This document shows positions 23,220 through 35,400 of a DNA stretch of 39,222 bases, piece after piece. This DNA is from Magnetococcales bacterium (GTDB lineage: Bacteria; Pseudomonadota; Magnetococcia; Magnetococcales; JADGCH01). The first letter of the stretch is position 1; each line of letters starts with the position of its first letter. The stretch is taken from positions 1-39,222 of the forward strand of contig JADGCM010000002.1 in assembly GCA_015228995.1 (NCBI GenBank), read 5' to 3'. The position numbers were made by a program, and so were the translations under genes. Under the pieces are notes generated by a model. The model was given only the letters and a program-made list of their open reading frames with translations, searched no databases and was not told where the DNA came from.

Positions 23220-24233
23220 TTATACACGGATACGCCGGTTTATCCAACGGTGGATGCGGTTGATGATCCGTTTCTGTTGTTGTTCCGCCAAACTAGCAAA
23301 CAAGGGGAGGGCCAATGCCCGTTGCAAGAACTGCTGCATACCAGGCAAATGGCTATGTTGGGGAACGCGGTACCAGAGAGGCAGATCGGTGCTAATACCA
23401 GCCCGAGACAAAAATTGTTGCAACGCCAGCCGGTCCGCAGCATCGTGCCAGGACAACACAAACCGCAACCAGACGCGTGGCTGCTCGGTTGTCGGTAACG
23501 GCAGTTCAAACAATCCGTATGGGCGTAAACTCTCCAGATAACGCTGGGCCAGTTCAGCACGGCGCCGGGCCAGTAAAGGCCATTGTCGCAGACGGGAGAG
23601 GCCCATGGCACAGGAAAGGGTATTGGCAATGGCGGGCCGCAGGCAACGAATCTGCTGCATAAGGGCGTCGTCGTGGCCCAACAACACACAAGCCGCCCCA
23701 GCGGTGATAGCTTGGTTGCCATCGCAGCCAATGATTTGGAAGTCAGCTTGGCCACAACCATCAATCGGTGTCGGTATCGCCGAGCATATCTCAATGGTGG
23801 CATGGCAGAGCGAAGGGGGAGGGAGGGGCGCGATCTGGCCAAAGCTATGGCAACGCAGCCAAGCGCGTGGCTTGCGGTCGTAAACCTCCGGCAAAACCAC
23901 CGGGCTGATGCCAGTAGTTGGGTCAATATCAAGCCAACCCAGCCGCAACCAGAGGGCCTCGCAGGCTTGACGCCAGGGTGGTTCCAACAGGCCATCTGCC
24001 GCTAGCCAGTCACCCGCTTGCCAGCCCAGTGCTGTGGCCAAAGCCGCCATCAGCTGGTCAGCACTGGCAAAAACCACTGCCGGGCGTTGCCAGCAGTGCT
24101 GCCACATCTCTTCCCAACGTTGCAACAGCGACTCATCTTGCCACGCAGAGGTAGCGATGGCAGCCAGGACCGCCGCCTCATCCGCTTGGGTGAGATCGGA
24201 CGCCGTTAGCGGGATGAAATTGACAACAGACAC
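23220..24233 (-). CDS. DegT/DnrJ/EryC1-fold protein lacking the PLP lysine
   Basis: A 337-residue protein that follows the DegT/DnrJ/EryC1 sugar-aminotransferase pattern from end to end: FIPLTASDLTQADEAAVLAAI at the start, LGWLDIDPTTG near 98-108, MGLSRLRQWPLLARRRAELAQRY, and the family's end RALALPLFASLAEQQ. Key residues are lost. The segment that should carry the PLP-binding lysine (K-x-I-T-T-G-x-G-G) reads NQAITAGAAC, with Gln174 in the lysine position, and the cofactor-binding SSGTAAL region near 56 reads ASADQLMAAL. Transamination is therefore not expected; a PLP-independent, regulatory or structural role is likelier. The GTG start adjoins the gltX stop without a gap, so the two are co-translated. 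A threonine-phosphate decarboxylase or other fold-type I enzyme was considered and fits less well. Confidence 0.7.
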   Translation of the reverse strand: MSVVNFIPLTASDLTQADEAAVLAAIATSAWQDESLLQRWEEMWQHCWQRPAVVFASADQLMAALATALGWQAGDWLAADGLLEPPWRQACEALWLRLGWLDIDPTTGISPVVLPEVYDRKPRAWLRCHSFGQIAPLPPPSLCHATIEICSAIPTPIDGCGQADFQIIGCDGNQAITAGAACVLLGHDDALMQQIRCLRPAIANTLSCAMGLSRLRQWPLLARRRAELAQRYLESLRPYGLFELPLPTTEQPRVWLRFVLSWHDAADRLALQQFLSRAGISTDLPLWYRVPQHSHLPGMQQFLQRALALPLFASLAEQQQKRIINRIHRWINRRIRV

Positions 24234-25664
24234 TTAGCTGATCTGTGTCATCCAGACGAGGCAACTGTGCATCCGCGCCAAGCTGCGCTCGCGTCCCAGT
24301 AGCACCATGATCTCGAAAATGCTGGGGGAGGTATCGCGACCGGTGAGTGCAACGCGCAGCGGTTGTGCCAACTGGCCCATCCCTTTGAGAGCCTGTGCGG
24401 CGACGACCTGACGTACCAGCTGTTCTAAGTCCGCTGCCTGCCAGGCCGATGGCGGCAGTTGGGTCAACTGCTCGACTAGGTCGGTCAACGCCGGCAAAAT
24501 CGCCGCTGTTAGGTGCTTGGCCGCTGCGGCCTCGTGATAAGGCTGTACCGAATCGACGAAGTAAAAACGGCCCACCTCGACCATCTCTACCACCGTTTTG
24601 CAACGCTGCTGCAAGCTAGGAATGACCGCCAGCAACCAGTCTCGTTGTGGCTCAGGGATGCCTGCCCGTTGCAGCTGGTAAAGCATCTCGGGCACCAGCC
24701 GTTGCGGCGTTGCCTGACGCAGGTAATGGCCATTCAGCCATAACAATTTGGAGCCATTGAAGATGGTGGCGGAACGACCCACCTGACGGACATCGAACAG
24801 CTCCACCATCTCCGACAACGAGAAAATCTCCTGGTCCCCATGGGACCAACCGAGACGAACCAGATAATTATTCACCGCTTCTGGTAAGAAACCATCATCA
24901 CGATATTGCAGCACCGACACCGCCCCGTGCCGTTTGGAGAGCTTGGCCCCATCCGGACCATGCAGCAGTGGCATGTGGGCATATTCGGGTACTGGCCATC
25001 CCAAAGCCTGGAACAGATGAATCTGACGTGGGGTGTTGCTGATGTGATCTTCGCCACGAATGATGTGATTGATCTCCATGTCGTGGTCATCGACAACAAC
25101 GGCCAGATTATAGGTTGGGGTCCCATCTGAACGCACCAACACCAAATCATCCAGCTCCTCGTTCTGAATGCGAATCGGCCCTTGAATCCAATCTTGCCAC
25201 ATCACTTCGCCGGTCGTTGGCGTCTTAAAACGAATGACCGACGGCTGATCAGCCGCCAGGGCCGCCGTGTCGCTGGCGGTCAACCGCAGGCAGTGGCCAT
25301 CGTAGCGTGGTTTGATTTGGGCTTGACGTTGTTGCTCACGTAACGCATCCAACCGCTCGCGACTGCAATAACAACGGTAGGCCCGACCCGTCGCCAGCAG
25401 CTGCTCAGCAGCAGCGAGGTGACGCGCTACGTTGGCAGACTGCCACACCGGTGGTTCGTCCGGCGTCAGACCCAACCAATCCAGTCCGGCAAAGATGGCA
25501 TCGACGGCTGCTTGGTTGGAACGTTCGCCATCGGTATCCTCAATGCGCAAGGCCCACACCCCGCCGCTATGGCGTGCGTGTAGGTAGCAAAACAGGGCGG
25601 TGCGAGCACCACCAATGTGCAAAAATCCGGTCGGAGAAGGAGCAAAACGGGTACGCATGGTCAT
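24234..25664 (-). CDS. gltX: Glutamyl-tRNA synthetase
   Basis: Charges tRNA(Glu) with glutamate. The 476-residue class I synthetase has the HIGH-type motif HIGG at 16-19 (RFAPSPTGFLHIGGARTALF), the KMSKS-type motif KLSKR at 241-245, and zinc ligands Cys98, Cys100 and Cys125 as in E. coli GluRS. IRGEDHISNTPRQIHLF and the C-terminal anticodon-binding helices are present. Length is normal. The ATG at 25664 is preceded by GAGG eight bases upstream. It is the discriminating or non-discriminating type; this cannot be decided from the anticodon domain by eye. It leads a minus-strand group with the DegT-like gene and, before the element inserted, the glycosyltransferase and hldD. Confidence 0.95.
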   Translation of the reverse strand: MTMRTRFAPSPTGFLHIGGARTALFCYLHARHSGGVWALRIEDTDGERSNQAAVDAIFAGLDWLGLTPDEPPVWQSANVARHLAAAEQLLATGRAYRCYCSRERLDALREQQRQAQIKPRYDGHCLRLTASDTAALAADQPSVIRFKTPTTGEVMWQDWIQGPIRIQNEELDDLVLVRSDGTPTYNLAVVVDDHDMEINHIIRGEDHISNTPRQIHLFQALGWPVPEYAHMPLLHGPDGAKLSKRHGAVSVLQYRDDGFLPEAVNNYLVRLGWSHGDQEIFSLSEMVELFDVRQVGRSATIFNGSKLLWLNGHYLRQATPQRLVPEMLYQLQRAGIPEPQRDWLLAVIPSLQQRCKTVVEMVEVGRFYFVDSVQPYHEAAAAKHLTAAILPALTDLVEQLTQLPPSAWQAADLEQLVRQVVAAQALKGMGQLAQPLRVALTGRDTSPSIFEIMVLLGRERSLARMHSCLVWMTQIS

Positions 25665-25735
25665 AACAGTGGCCTCTAGGGCTGGGTGAAAGATAGAAAG
25701 TGGTGATTGGCACTTAATAGCGGTAGACGCAGCGG

Positions 25736-26377
25736 CTACCAGGTGCGGGCCTTGAAGTCTTTGTCATTGGCGATCTGGACGCTATCCCCAGACTGTACAA
25801 TAACGAATAGCCCCTGATTGATGGCAAACTGATCGGCACCGGCGTCGATAGCAATTCCAGCTACCGCCCCATAGACGGTGCAATCGGCATAACGGTTAAA
25901 AAAGGATTTGAAGCGCTTCAGTCGTTCCAGGTGATTGCGTACATCCTCAACCGTTAAGTTGCTCTTGACCTCGACCAGCACGGCATCAATGGTGTTGGCC
26001 ACCAGAATATCAATCTCCATATTTTGACCGGCGACGGTTTTTTTAGCACGGGTGAAGACCTCATCGACCTGAATGCCGCGCTTTGTAAACATGGCAATAC
26101 AAGCCGGGGCTACCAGCTTCTCGACAAAATCCCCCCAACGACTGCCCAGATTGCCGACCAGTGTCGAGACCTCCTTGAACTTACGGTCGGTCTCCTGCAT
26201 CTGCTGGAAGGTCTCCTGCATCCGCACTCCCAGGCGTTGGTCAGTTTCTCTCATCTGCCGGTCAGTTTCTTTCATCTGCTGGGCAGTTTCCTGTACCAGC
26301 TTCTCGGTTTCTTTCTGTCGCAGAGCCGTTTCTCTCAGCACAGCCCAAATCTCATCCACTGTTGTGGTTCCGTTCAT
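25736..26377 (-). CDS. Coiled-coil protein with PD-(D/E)XK nuclease-like core (DUF3782-like)
   Basis: A 213-residue soluble protein. Residues 15-75 form a coiled coil of repeated KETD/RETD/QETD units (QQMKETDRQMRETDQRLG). The C-terminal half looks like a PD-(D/E)XK fold: Glu86 in a helix, EIDILVAN with Asp123, and VLVEVKS with Glu136-x-Lys138, in the usual order for the active site. This arrangement matches the DUF3782/DUF1626-like families found in many copies in cyanobacteria, archaea and sulfur-oxidising proteobacteria; function is unknown. The ribosome site AGGAGG five bases before the ATG is ideal. It follows the giant gene on the same strand, separated by palindrome R5, and is probably a separate unit. 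Confidence 0.75.
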   Translation of the reverse strand: MNGTTTVDEIWAVLRETALRQKETEKLVQETAQQMKETDRQMRETDQRLGVRMQETFQQMQETDRKFKEVSTLVGNLGSRWGDFVEKLVAPACIAMFTKRGIQVDEVFTRAKKTVAGQNMEIDILVANTIDAVLVEVKSNLTVEDVRNHLERLKRFKSFFNRYADCTVYGAVAGIAIDAGADQFAINQGLFVIVQSGDSVQIANDKDFKARTW

Positions 26378-26394
26378 ACTTTCCTCCTATATAA

Positions 26395-26440
26395 CCCCTC
26401 ACCCCCCGGCCTCCTCTCCCACAAGGGGCGAGGAGGAGGT
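26395..26440 (+). repeat. REP-like palindrome, copy R5
   Basis: CCCCTCACCCC followed by CCTCCTC-t-CCC and GGGG-c-GAGGAGG arms with loop ACAA; more diverged from the others but the same layout as R1 and R3. It lies between the stop of the giant gene and the start of the DUF3782-like gene. Confidence 0.75.
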
Positions 26441-26454
26441 ATGGGACTACTTTT

Positions 26455-29400
26455 TTAGCTAAAGGCCAGCCCTGCGGTAAACACACTCTCTACCGGTGTT
26501 ATGCCGCTATAACTCTGCAATGTATACGACAGACGCCCGGCAGCAATGGTAATATCACTCAAAGCGCTAGAGGCTTTGCTGACGTTACCAGCGGCGTCGG
26601 CCTGAATGGCGCGCAGGTTGGTATGTCTGCCGATGGCCAGCGCTGCGACATCGATGCTCCATTTGCCGTTGGTCGCCACTCTATCACTGCCAACGAGCAG
26701 GTCAACACTCTCGGGATCGAATCGGCCATTATTATCGACATCTTTGAACAAGGTGAGCACCGCCGCCGCTTCACCATTGCCACTGATGATATGGGTGCTG
26801 CCGCTGAATTTTAGACCGTTCGGGGCTGCTGGGGCCACACTGTCGATACTGACCCGTAACTGCTCGGCGAGCGGACTGATATTACCCGCCACATCGCTTT
26901 GTTTCGCCGTCAGGGTATGGTTGCCATTGCCGATTTTGGTCAGTGTCAGCCGCCAGTTGCCCTCGCCATCGACGTTGGCCGTGCCCAGGGTGGCTTTGTT
27001 TTCCAGCAAGGTGACACTGGCCCCGGGCTCCCCGCGTCCCAATACTACCAGCCCGGCGGTTTTGTTACTGATGTAACTGTCGGCCACCTCCTGATCGGCA
27101 ATCATCAGGTCGGTGGGGGCGGCGGGGGCCTCGCCATCGATAATCAGGCTGAAGGGGATAGATGGCGAACTCTCGTTACCGCGACTGTCGGTTTGGGAGG
27201 CGGTGATGCTGTAACTGCCGCCCGATAGGCTCAGATCGGTATTCCACAAGCCCCTGCTGACCGCTGCGGTGGCGAAATGATCGCCATCGATAAACAGGGT
27301 CACGAATTTTGCTCCGGCAGCACTACCGGACAGGGTCAGGCCGGAGCTTTTGCTGGTGATATTGTCTATCTTGGAGGGGCCGGTATCGTCGTCATTGGCC
27401 AGATCAAAGCCACCGGGGGTCTGCACCACGATGGCTAACGCCGCCGAAACCTTGCTGGAGCTGCCGGCAACGTTGGTTTGGATCGCCTTGATGGCATGGC
27501 TGCCGCCAAACAGGTTGACACTCGTCGCCCAGGTAGCGCTCTCAATGCTGGTGGTGGCCAACAGCTCACCGCTGTTGATCTTGCTATCTTTGTTGCTGTC
27601 GTCAAACAGCAGCAACGTCATGCCATCCTCACCACTGCCGATAATGGTGATGTCGGCCCCACTGGCCAAAATGGGGGTAGTGGAGAAATTGCCATCCACC
27701 TGCAATCCGGTGGGTGTGGTCGGCACGCTGGTGTCGATAGTAACGGTCAGCGGCTCCGAATCGCCACTGGTACCAGTGTCAGTGGTTTGTTGGGCGTTGA
27801 AAGAATGCGCCCCAGCGGCGAGGCTGGCCAGTTTGACGCTCCACTTGCCGGCAGCGTTAGCGGTAGTGCTGCCGATGGCACTCCCTTCGGTCAACAGCGT
27901 TACTTTAGCACCTGCTACCGAGTCGCCAGTAAAGGTCAAGCCTTTGCTCTTGTTGGTGATGCCATCACCGACCACGCCGCTGTCATCGCCCGCCAGCAGG
28001 GACAAGGCGGTCGGTGGTGGTGGCGGCACCGACTCGATGATCTCCAGTTCCAGCGCCGTCGAGGCCGGGCTGAGATTACCGGCCAAGTCTGACTGCACGG
28101 CCCGGATGGCATGTTTGCCCACTGCCAATTCAGCAATATCAGCCGTCCATTGGCCACTACTGGCCACCGTCGCCGTCGCCAAAGCACCATCGATGCCAGT
28201 CGCTTCACCCTCAAATAGATAAACCCGCAACCCCTTTTCACCACTACCGCTGAAAGTCAAGTCACTGGTGCGGGTGGTGATATTGTCACTTTTGTTGCTA
28301 CCGCTATCATCTTCAGCGGCTAAATCAAGTTTGGTCGGGGTGGCGGGGGCGACGGTGTCAATGGTAATCATCAACGCTGCCGAGGCTTTGCTGACATTAC
28401 CAGCGACGTCGCTTTGGCTGGCAACGACGGTATGGGTACCATCGGCTAGCGTTGCCAGCACGCCGCTCCAATTGCCCTCTTCATCGACCACAATGGCCCC
28501 GCTGGCGCGTATCTCGCCACTATCGAGCTTGCTGTTTTTGTTCTTATCAACAAACAGGATCACCGCGCTACCAGCCTCGCCCCGGCCGCTGATGGCCAGA
28601 TTCTCGGTAACGTTAGTAATATTATCACCATCTGACGGTCCGCCATCGCTGCTGGCAGCCAAGTCCAAACCAGTTGGAGCCGGGGGAGCGCTGCTATCAA
28701 CGTCGATCACCAACACGCTTGAGAGATCGCTATTGACCCCATCAATAACCTGCTGGGCGGTAAACGCGTGGCTGCCCTGGCTAAGCCCTGTGACCGACAC
28801 CCCCCAATTACCCGTCGCACCCACCGTGGCGCTACCCTTAGAGCCATCGCCATCGAACAGCAGCACCTTGGCCCCTCTTTCACCGCTACCGGTGATGGTC
28901 AATTTGCTCTTATTGGTGAGGCCATCGCCAACAACGCCGCTGTCATCGCTGGCCAGCAGGGCCAAGTCGGTGGGGGTGGGCGTTGTCGTTCCGGAGCCAA
29001 TGGTAACCGGCAGCGTTGTGGAGACTTTACTGACATTACCAGCCAAGTCGCTTTGGGTCGCCTTAAAATTATATCTACCGACCTCTAGCGCAACGCTGCT
29101 GCTCCAATTGCCTGTTTCATCAACGATAATACTCTCGCCAAACACTTCGCCATCTTTGAACAGAGTGAGGCTAGCCCCGGCTTCGCCTTTGCCGCTGACC
29201 TCGTTGCTGCTGCTGCTATATCTCAAGCCGCTCGGGGCTGCCGGGGCACTGCTATCGACAATCACGTTCAATTCTGGCGACGCTTCACTCCACTCGCCAT
29301 CGACTAGCTGTTTCGCTGTCAGGGTATGGGCTCCTTGGCTCAAGCCAGAGAGCTTAACGCTCCAATCCCCAGCTGCGGCAACGGTGGCCGTGCCTTTGCT

Positions 29401-32400
29401 GCTGCTGCCGTCAAATAGGGCCACTTTAGCCCCGCTTTCACCGCTACCGGTTACGGTTAGGCTGGTTTTGTTGGTGACGCCATCACCGATAAACCCGCTG
29501 TCATCGCTCGGCAGCAGGGCTAGGTCGGTGGGGCGGGGCGTTATCGTTCCGGAGCCAATGGTGACCGGCAGCGTTACCAAGGATTTACTGACATTACCGG
29601 CTAAGTCGCTTTGGATCGCTTTGAAGCTATATTTGCCGTCAGGGAGATCGATGCCGACGGACCAAATACCCACTTCATTGACGGTAAGTCCCTCTTCTGA
29701 GACCACTTCACCCTCATCGGCCCGGCCGTTAGCATTGCTATCGTTGAACAGGGTCAGGATGGCCCAAGATTCACCTCTACCGCTGACTTCGTTGGTGCTG
29801 CTGCTATATCTTAAGTTGCTCGGGGCTGCCGGAGCGGTGGTGTCGATGCTGACGCTCAGTGCTGGTGATGCTTCGCTCCATTCGCCGTCAATCAGCTGTT
29901 TAGCGGTTAGGGTATGGGCTCCTTGGCTCAAGCCAGAGAGCTTAATGCTCCAATCCCCAGCTGCGGTGATGGTTGCGGTGCCTTTGCTGCTACTGCCGTC
30001 GAATAGGGCCACTTTAGCCCCACTTTCACCACTACCTGTCACGGTTAAACTGCTCTTATTGGTGACGCCATCGCCAACCACACCGCTATCATCGCTCGGC
30101 AGCAAGGCCAAATTAGTGGGAGTTGATAGCGGCGAATAAACAAAGTTCAAGTTGACCGTAGCGGCGTTGCTACTCCACTTGCTACCATCGAAAGCCTGCC
30201 ATTGAAAGCTGGGGCTGCTGTCGGCACTGGCCACCGGCACCAATTTCAAGTTGCCAAGATTGCCGGCCGTAATCTCCTGGTCGAGCTTGACGGCACTGCT
30301 GCTCAGTTGCAATGTCCCACTGTCGGGTAAGCCGGTGATTTTGATTTTAGTCAGGCCACTGCCCTCAATATCGCTATACTGATCGGTAAAGTCGCTGCTG
30401 GTGAAGGCGAGGGCACTGTTGCTGAGGCCGTTTTTGCTGAAGCCAGTGACCGTCGGTGCGTCATTGACCGGATTGACAGCGATGGTCACCGTGGCGGCGC
30501 TATTGGCGTAGACCGTGCCATCATAACCATTCCAGCCGAAGCTATCGCTACCGCTCCAGTTGCTGTTGGGGGCATAACTCAAACTACCAAGGTTGGCAGC
30601 GACGATCTCCTGATTAAGCGTCACCGCTGCACCGCTCAACCGTAAAGTGCCGTTGCTGGGCAAGCTGGTAATTTTAATTTTATTTAGCGTATTGCTGTCC
30701 GGGTCGCTGAATTTATCGCTAAAGTTGGTAGTGGTGAAGGTGATGGTGCTGTCTTCATCGCCATTTTTACTTAAGTTGCTGACGGTCGGGGCTTTGTTGG
30801 TTGATTGCACAACAACGGTCAATGCACTTGATGCCGCGCTCATATTCCCTATCACATCGGTCTGTATAGCCCTGATGGCATGCGTTCCCGCTACCAGGCT
30901 GATATCGGCACTCCACGTTGCTGCTATCAGGCTGGTGGTGGCCAATGCCTCGTCGCTATCGATTGTACTATTGTCGTTGGCATCGTCGAACAGCACCAGC
31001 TTATTGCCAGCCATACCACCACTGCCGCTGATGGTCAGGGCGCTGGTTTGGAAAGTGATGTTGTCGGAATTAGAGATGTCGTTGTCGTCAGCCGCCGCCA
31101 GATCAAGAGCCAACGGAATAGGAATGGTTGTTGTGCTCACAATAAAAATATCCGTTGTACCATTGGTATCGTCGGAGACCAAATTACTAGCACTGCTCGC
31201 AAACGCCACAAAGCGGCCATCACCAGAGATGGAGAGTTCGTGGGAGTGACCATTACTCTGAAAACCATTGCTAGCGGTACTGACACGGCTGATTTTGTAG
31301 AGGCTACGATCATAGACAAAGATATCAGCATAGCCATTACTATCTCCGGATACCAGACCAGGGTCCCATATATAATCCCCACTCGCAAACGCCACGAAGC
31401 GGCCATCGTCAGAAATAGAGGGATTGTAGGAGCCGCCAAAGCTTTGAGCGCCTTTGCTGCTGATGTTGACACGGCTGGTGGTGCTGGTGGCACGATCATA
31501 GACAAATATATCACTGCCGAAATTGGTGTCACCGGGAACCAAATTGCTGGCATGACTACTAAATGCCACGAAGCGACCATCGGCTGAGATAGAAGGGGAG
31601 GATCCATGAGTCCGAGAATCTTCTCCGCTGTAAGTCCCAGAGTGGCCATTACCCTGAGTGCCATCACTGGCAACGCTGACACGGACGGTGATACCGGTGC
31701 TGCGATCGGAGACAAACGCATCTACCGCACCATTGGTATCTCCAGAGACCAGATCGCTGGCATCACTATAAAAAGCCACCAAGCGGCCATCGGCCGACAT
31801 GGAAGGGTCGCGGGGGTAGCCATCGCTGACCAGTCTGGTTTGCTTGAGGGAGAGATCATAAACAAATACATCAGGCGCACCATTGCTGTCCCCATAGACT
31901 AAATTGTTGGCATCACTCGTAAACGCCACAAACAAACCATCTGTCGACAGGATGGGGTTATAAGAACTCCCATTGCTCTGTGTGCCATCACTAGCAACGC
32001 TGACGCGCTGGATAGGAAATTGCGCTGATTGGACACCACCGGTGGCCACCACAATCGTCAACGCCGTTGAGGCAACGCTGCCATTTCCCGCCATATCGGT
32101 CTGCACTGCCTTGATGGCATGGGACCCCGCAGCTAACGCAATATCGGCACTCCACGTTGCACCGGTGATGCTAGTGGTGGCCAGGGCCTCGCCACTATCG
32201 ATGATGCCATCGTTATTCCTATCATCAAACAGCACCAGTGTCGTCCCGACTTCACCGTCGCTGCCGCTGATGGTGAGGGCGCTGGTTTGGGTGGTAACGT
32301 TGTCGGAGTTGGAAGTGCCGCTGTCGTCTGCGGTGGCGAGGTCGAGGCTAGCCGGAGCAACGGGCGCGGTATTATCCAGCGTAAACACCAACGCTGTCGA

Positions 32401-35400
32401 GGAGACGCTGCTGTTGCCAGCCGTGTCAATCTGACGCACGTAGACGGTGTTGCTGCCCGTTGTGGCTGTGAACGAGCCGCTCCAATTGCTACCGTTGGTG
32501 CTGTACTGCACCGTAGCACTGCTTTCGGTACCAGTGACCGTGACGACACCGGTACGGCTAATCTTGTCGTTAGCACTGCTACCGGTATCGTTGGTGAGGG
32601 CCACTGTTGGAGTGGCCGGGGCAGTGGTGTCTACTGTCACCGTCAACGCCGCTGACACCGCGCTCATATTTCCCGCCGCATTGCGCTGAATGGCCCTGAT
32701 GGTATGTGTCCCCGCCGCTAAATTAATATCGGCACTCCAAGCTGCTGCTGTCAGGCTGGTGGTGACCAGGGCTTCGCCGTTGTCAATCACACTATCGTTG
32801 TTTTTGTCGTTGAACAACACCAGCTTGTTGCCAGACACACCACCACTGCCGCTAATAGTCAAAGCATTGCTGTTTTTGGTGATGTTGTCGAAATTGTCAC
32901 CGCCGCTATCATCAACGTCGGCAAGGTCAAGACTGGTGGGAGTTGTTGGTAGAGCGATACCAGCATAGAGCACACTCTCGACATTTAGCGCTGTGATCGG
33001 ACTACTGCCCAGCACAACCACCGTATCGGCACCGTTTGAGCCGATAATATTCTCGACGTTAGTGACGTAAATCACGCCACCGGTCAGCAATGCCACGGTA
33101 TCCGCACCAGTCGACCCGAGTAATGAATCGACTTCAGACATCCGCACAACTCCGGCGGTGAGCAGCGTTACCGTATCAGTGGCACCATTGGCACTGAACA
33201 AGGTATCAATGTTCGAAACCGCTATGACACTGCTAGTCAGCAGTGTCATGGTGTCGGCAGAGTAAGTGGTGCCAATCAATGAATTGATACCAGAAGTCAT
33301 CACTGCACTACTAGTCAGTAAGGTCACCGTGTCAGTGGCGTTGCTGACACTGATGAGTGAGTCAACACCCGATACCACTGTCTTGCTGCTAGTCAGCAGC
33401 GTCACGGTCTCGTTGGCACTGCTGCCGATGATCGAGTCAACTTGGGAGACAGTCAATCTGCCACCGGTCAGCATCACTACGGTATCGGTAGCACCAGCAA
33501 CACTCATCAACGACTCAATATTAGAAATTATTACGTGGTGACCAGTCAGCAGAGCCACCGTATCGGTAACACCAGCATTGCTGATCAGGGTATCGATACT
33601 TGATACCACCGACTTGCCGCTGCTCAGCAGTGTCACCGTCTCGATACCAGAGGCTCCCAGTACTGTTTCAACGCCAGATATATTCATGGCACCGCTGCCA
33701 TTATTCATAACGATCACGGTGTCAGTTCCATCCGTGCCCAGCACCGATTCGCCTGGAGTAAACGCCATGCTGGCGTTGAGGGACACCTGGAAGGCGTCGG
33801 CAACGACTATCTGGAGAGAAGCAGCACTGGCCGCGCTCACATTCCCCGCCGCATCGGTCTGGATGGCCTTGATGGCGTGCGTGCCCGCCGTCAAGCTGAT
33901 ATCAGCACTCCATGCCGCCGCTGTCAGGTTGGTAATAGCCAGGGCCTCGCCACTGTCGATGACGCCGTCGTTGTCTTTATCGTCAAATAGCACCAAGGAA
34001 GCCCCAACTTCACCCGTACCGCTGATGGTCAGGGCGCTGGTTTGGCTGGTGATGTTGTCGGAGTTGGAAGCACCGGTGTCGTCGGTGGCGGCTAAATCTA
34101 GGAAGTTATTTACTGTGGTGATGGTAGCGTTAAAGCCTGTGGCATCGCCATTTCCCCAACCTGCGTCATTTACCCCAAACAAAAGCACATCGCCAACTTG
34201 AAGGTCCAAAGATTGTTCAAATGTGAATGTACCCCTTGGCCCTACGTGTTGTTGTACCAATTGCGTTGAGTTGCTAAATATCAAAGCATCTACGCCGCCA
34301 GTGTAACTACCACCATCCAATGCGAAGATACTAGAGACATTGTAAGTGGCCGTGGCAGGAGCTACCCACTTGATGATGACATCGCTACGAGTACTGTTCC
34401 CGGCTGGATGGACAACAAGAAGACCGCCAGGGGTGTTGTTTGCGACATTAGTTGTCCATTCTGAGAAAAATCCGCCCGATCCAGCTATTATTTTTTTTGC
34501 TACCGCTGGTAACCCAGAATCAACCCATCCCTGACTACTCGACCAGTATATATTGGCTGAGTCGCTGTTGTAATTACCAAGAGGTAAAAAGCTGTTTCCT
34601 GTTTTACCCTCACCATAACGCCATATTCCGGTATTAGAACTGGTAGTTGAAAAATCGGCCAAGGCATTATAGGTGGAGGCTGCCCCTAATTGTGACGGTG
34701 CCGTCGTATCTACCGTCACACTCAACGCCGTCGACGCGGTACTGCTGTTGCCGGCCACGTCGGTCTGGATGGCCTTGATGGCGTGCGTGCCGTTGGCTAG
34801 GCTGATATCGGTACTCCACGCTGCTGCTGTCAGTCTGGTGGTGACCAGGGCCTCGCTACCGTCGATGACGCCGTCGTTGTCTTTGTCGTTGAACAGCACC
34901 AAGGAAGCCCCAACTTCACCCGTACCACTGATGGTCAGGGCGCTGGTTTGGCTGGTGATGTTGTCGGAGTTGGAGGTGCCGGTGTCGTCAGCGGCGGCGA
35001 GGTCGAGGTTGGTCGGTTGAGGAGGTGCAAACCCGCCAGATGTTGTACTCAGCAGCACTGAGACGCTATTAGCGTTAACATTAGCACTGACGATATCCAA
35101 GAGACCATCGCTGTTGAAATCAGCGCTGGTGACGGAGGCAGGGCCACTACCTACGGCATAGTTAACGGCAGTGGCGAAACCGCCGGAGGCTTGACCGAGC
35201 AGCACCGAGACGTCACTACTGCCCCAATTAGCACTAATAATATCCAAGAATCCATCACCGTTGATATCAGCACTGGTAACTCCGCAAGGATTACCACCGA
35301 CGGCATAGTTAACGGCTTGGGCGAAGCCACCGGAAGCTTGACCGAGCAGCACTGAAACGCCACCACCCCAATTGGCACTAACAATATCCAAGTATCCATC

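Noticed and set aside
28268..30139. Long open frame (over 600 codons) on the plus strand opposite the giant gene, with several others up to 39 kb
   Set aside because: They mirror the repeat period of the giant gene, have low-complexity Leu/Ser/Pro/Val translations, no ribosome sites and no family resemblance. They are antisense shadows of biased codon use.
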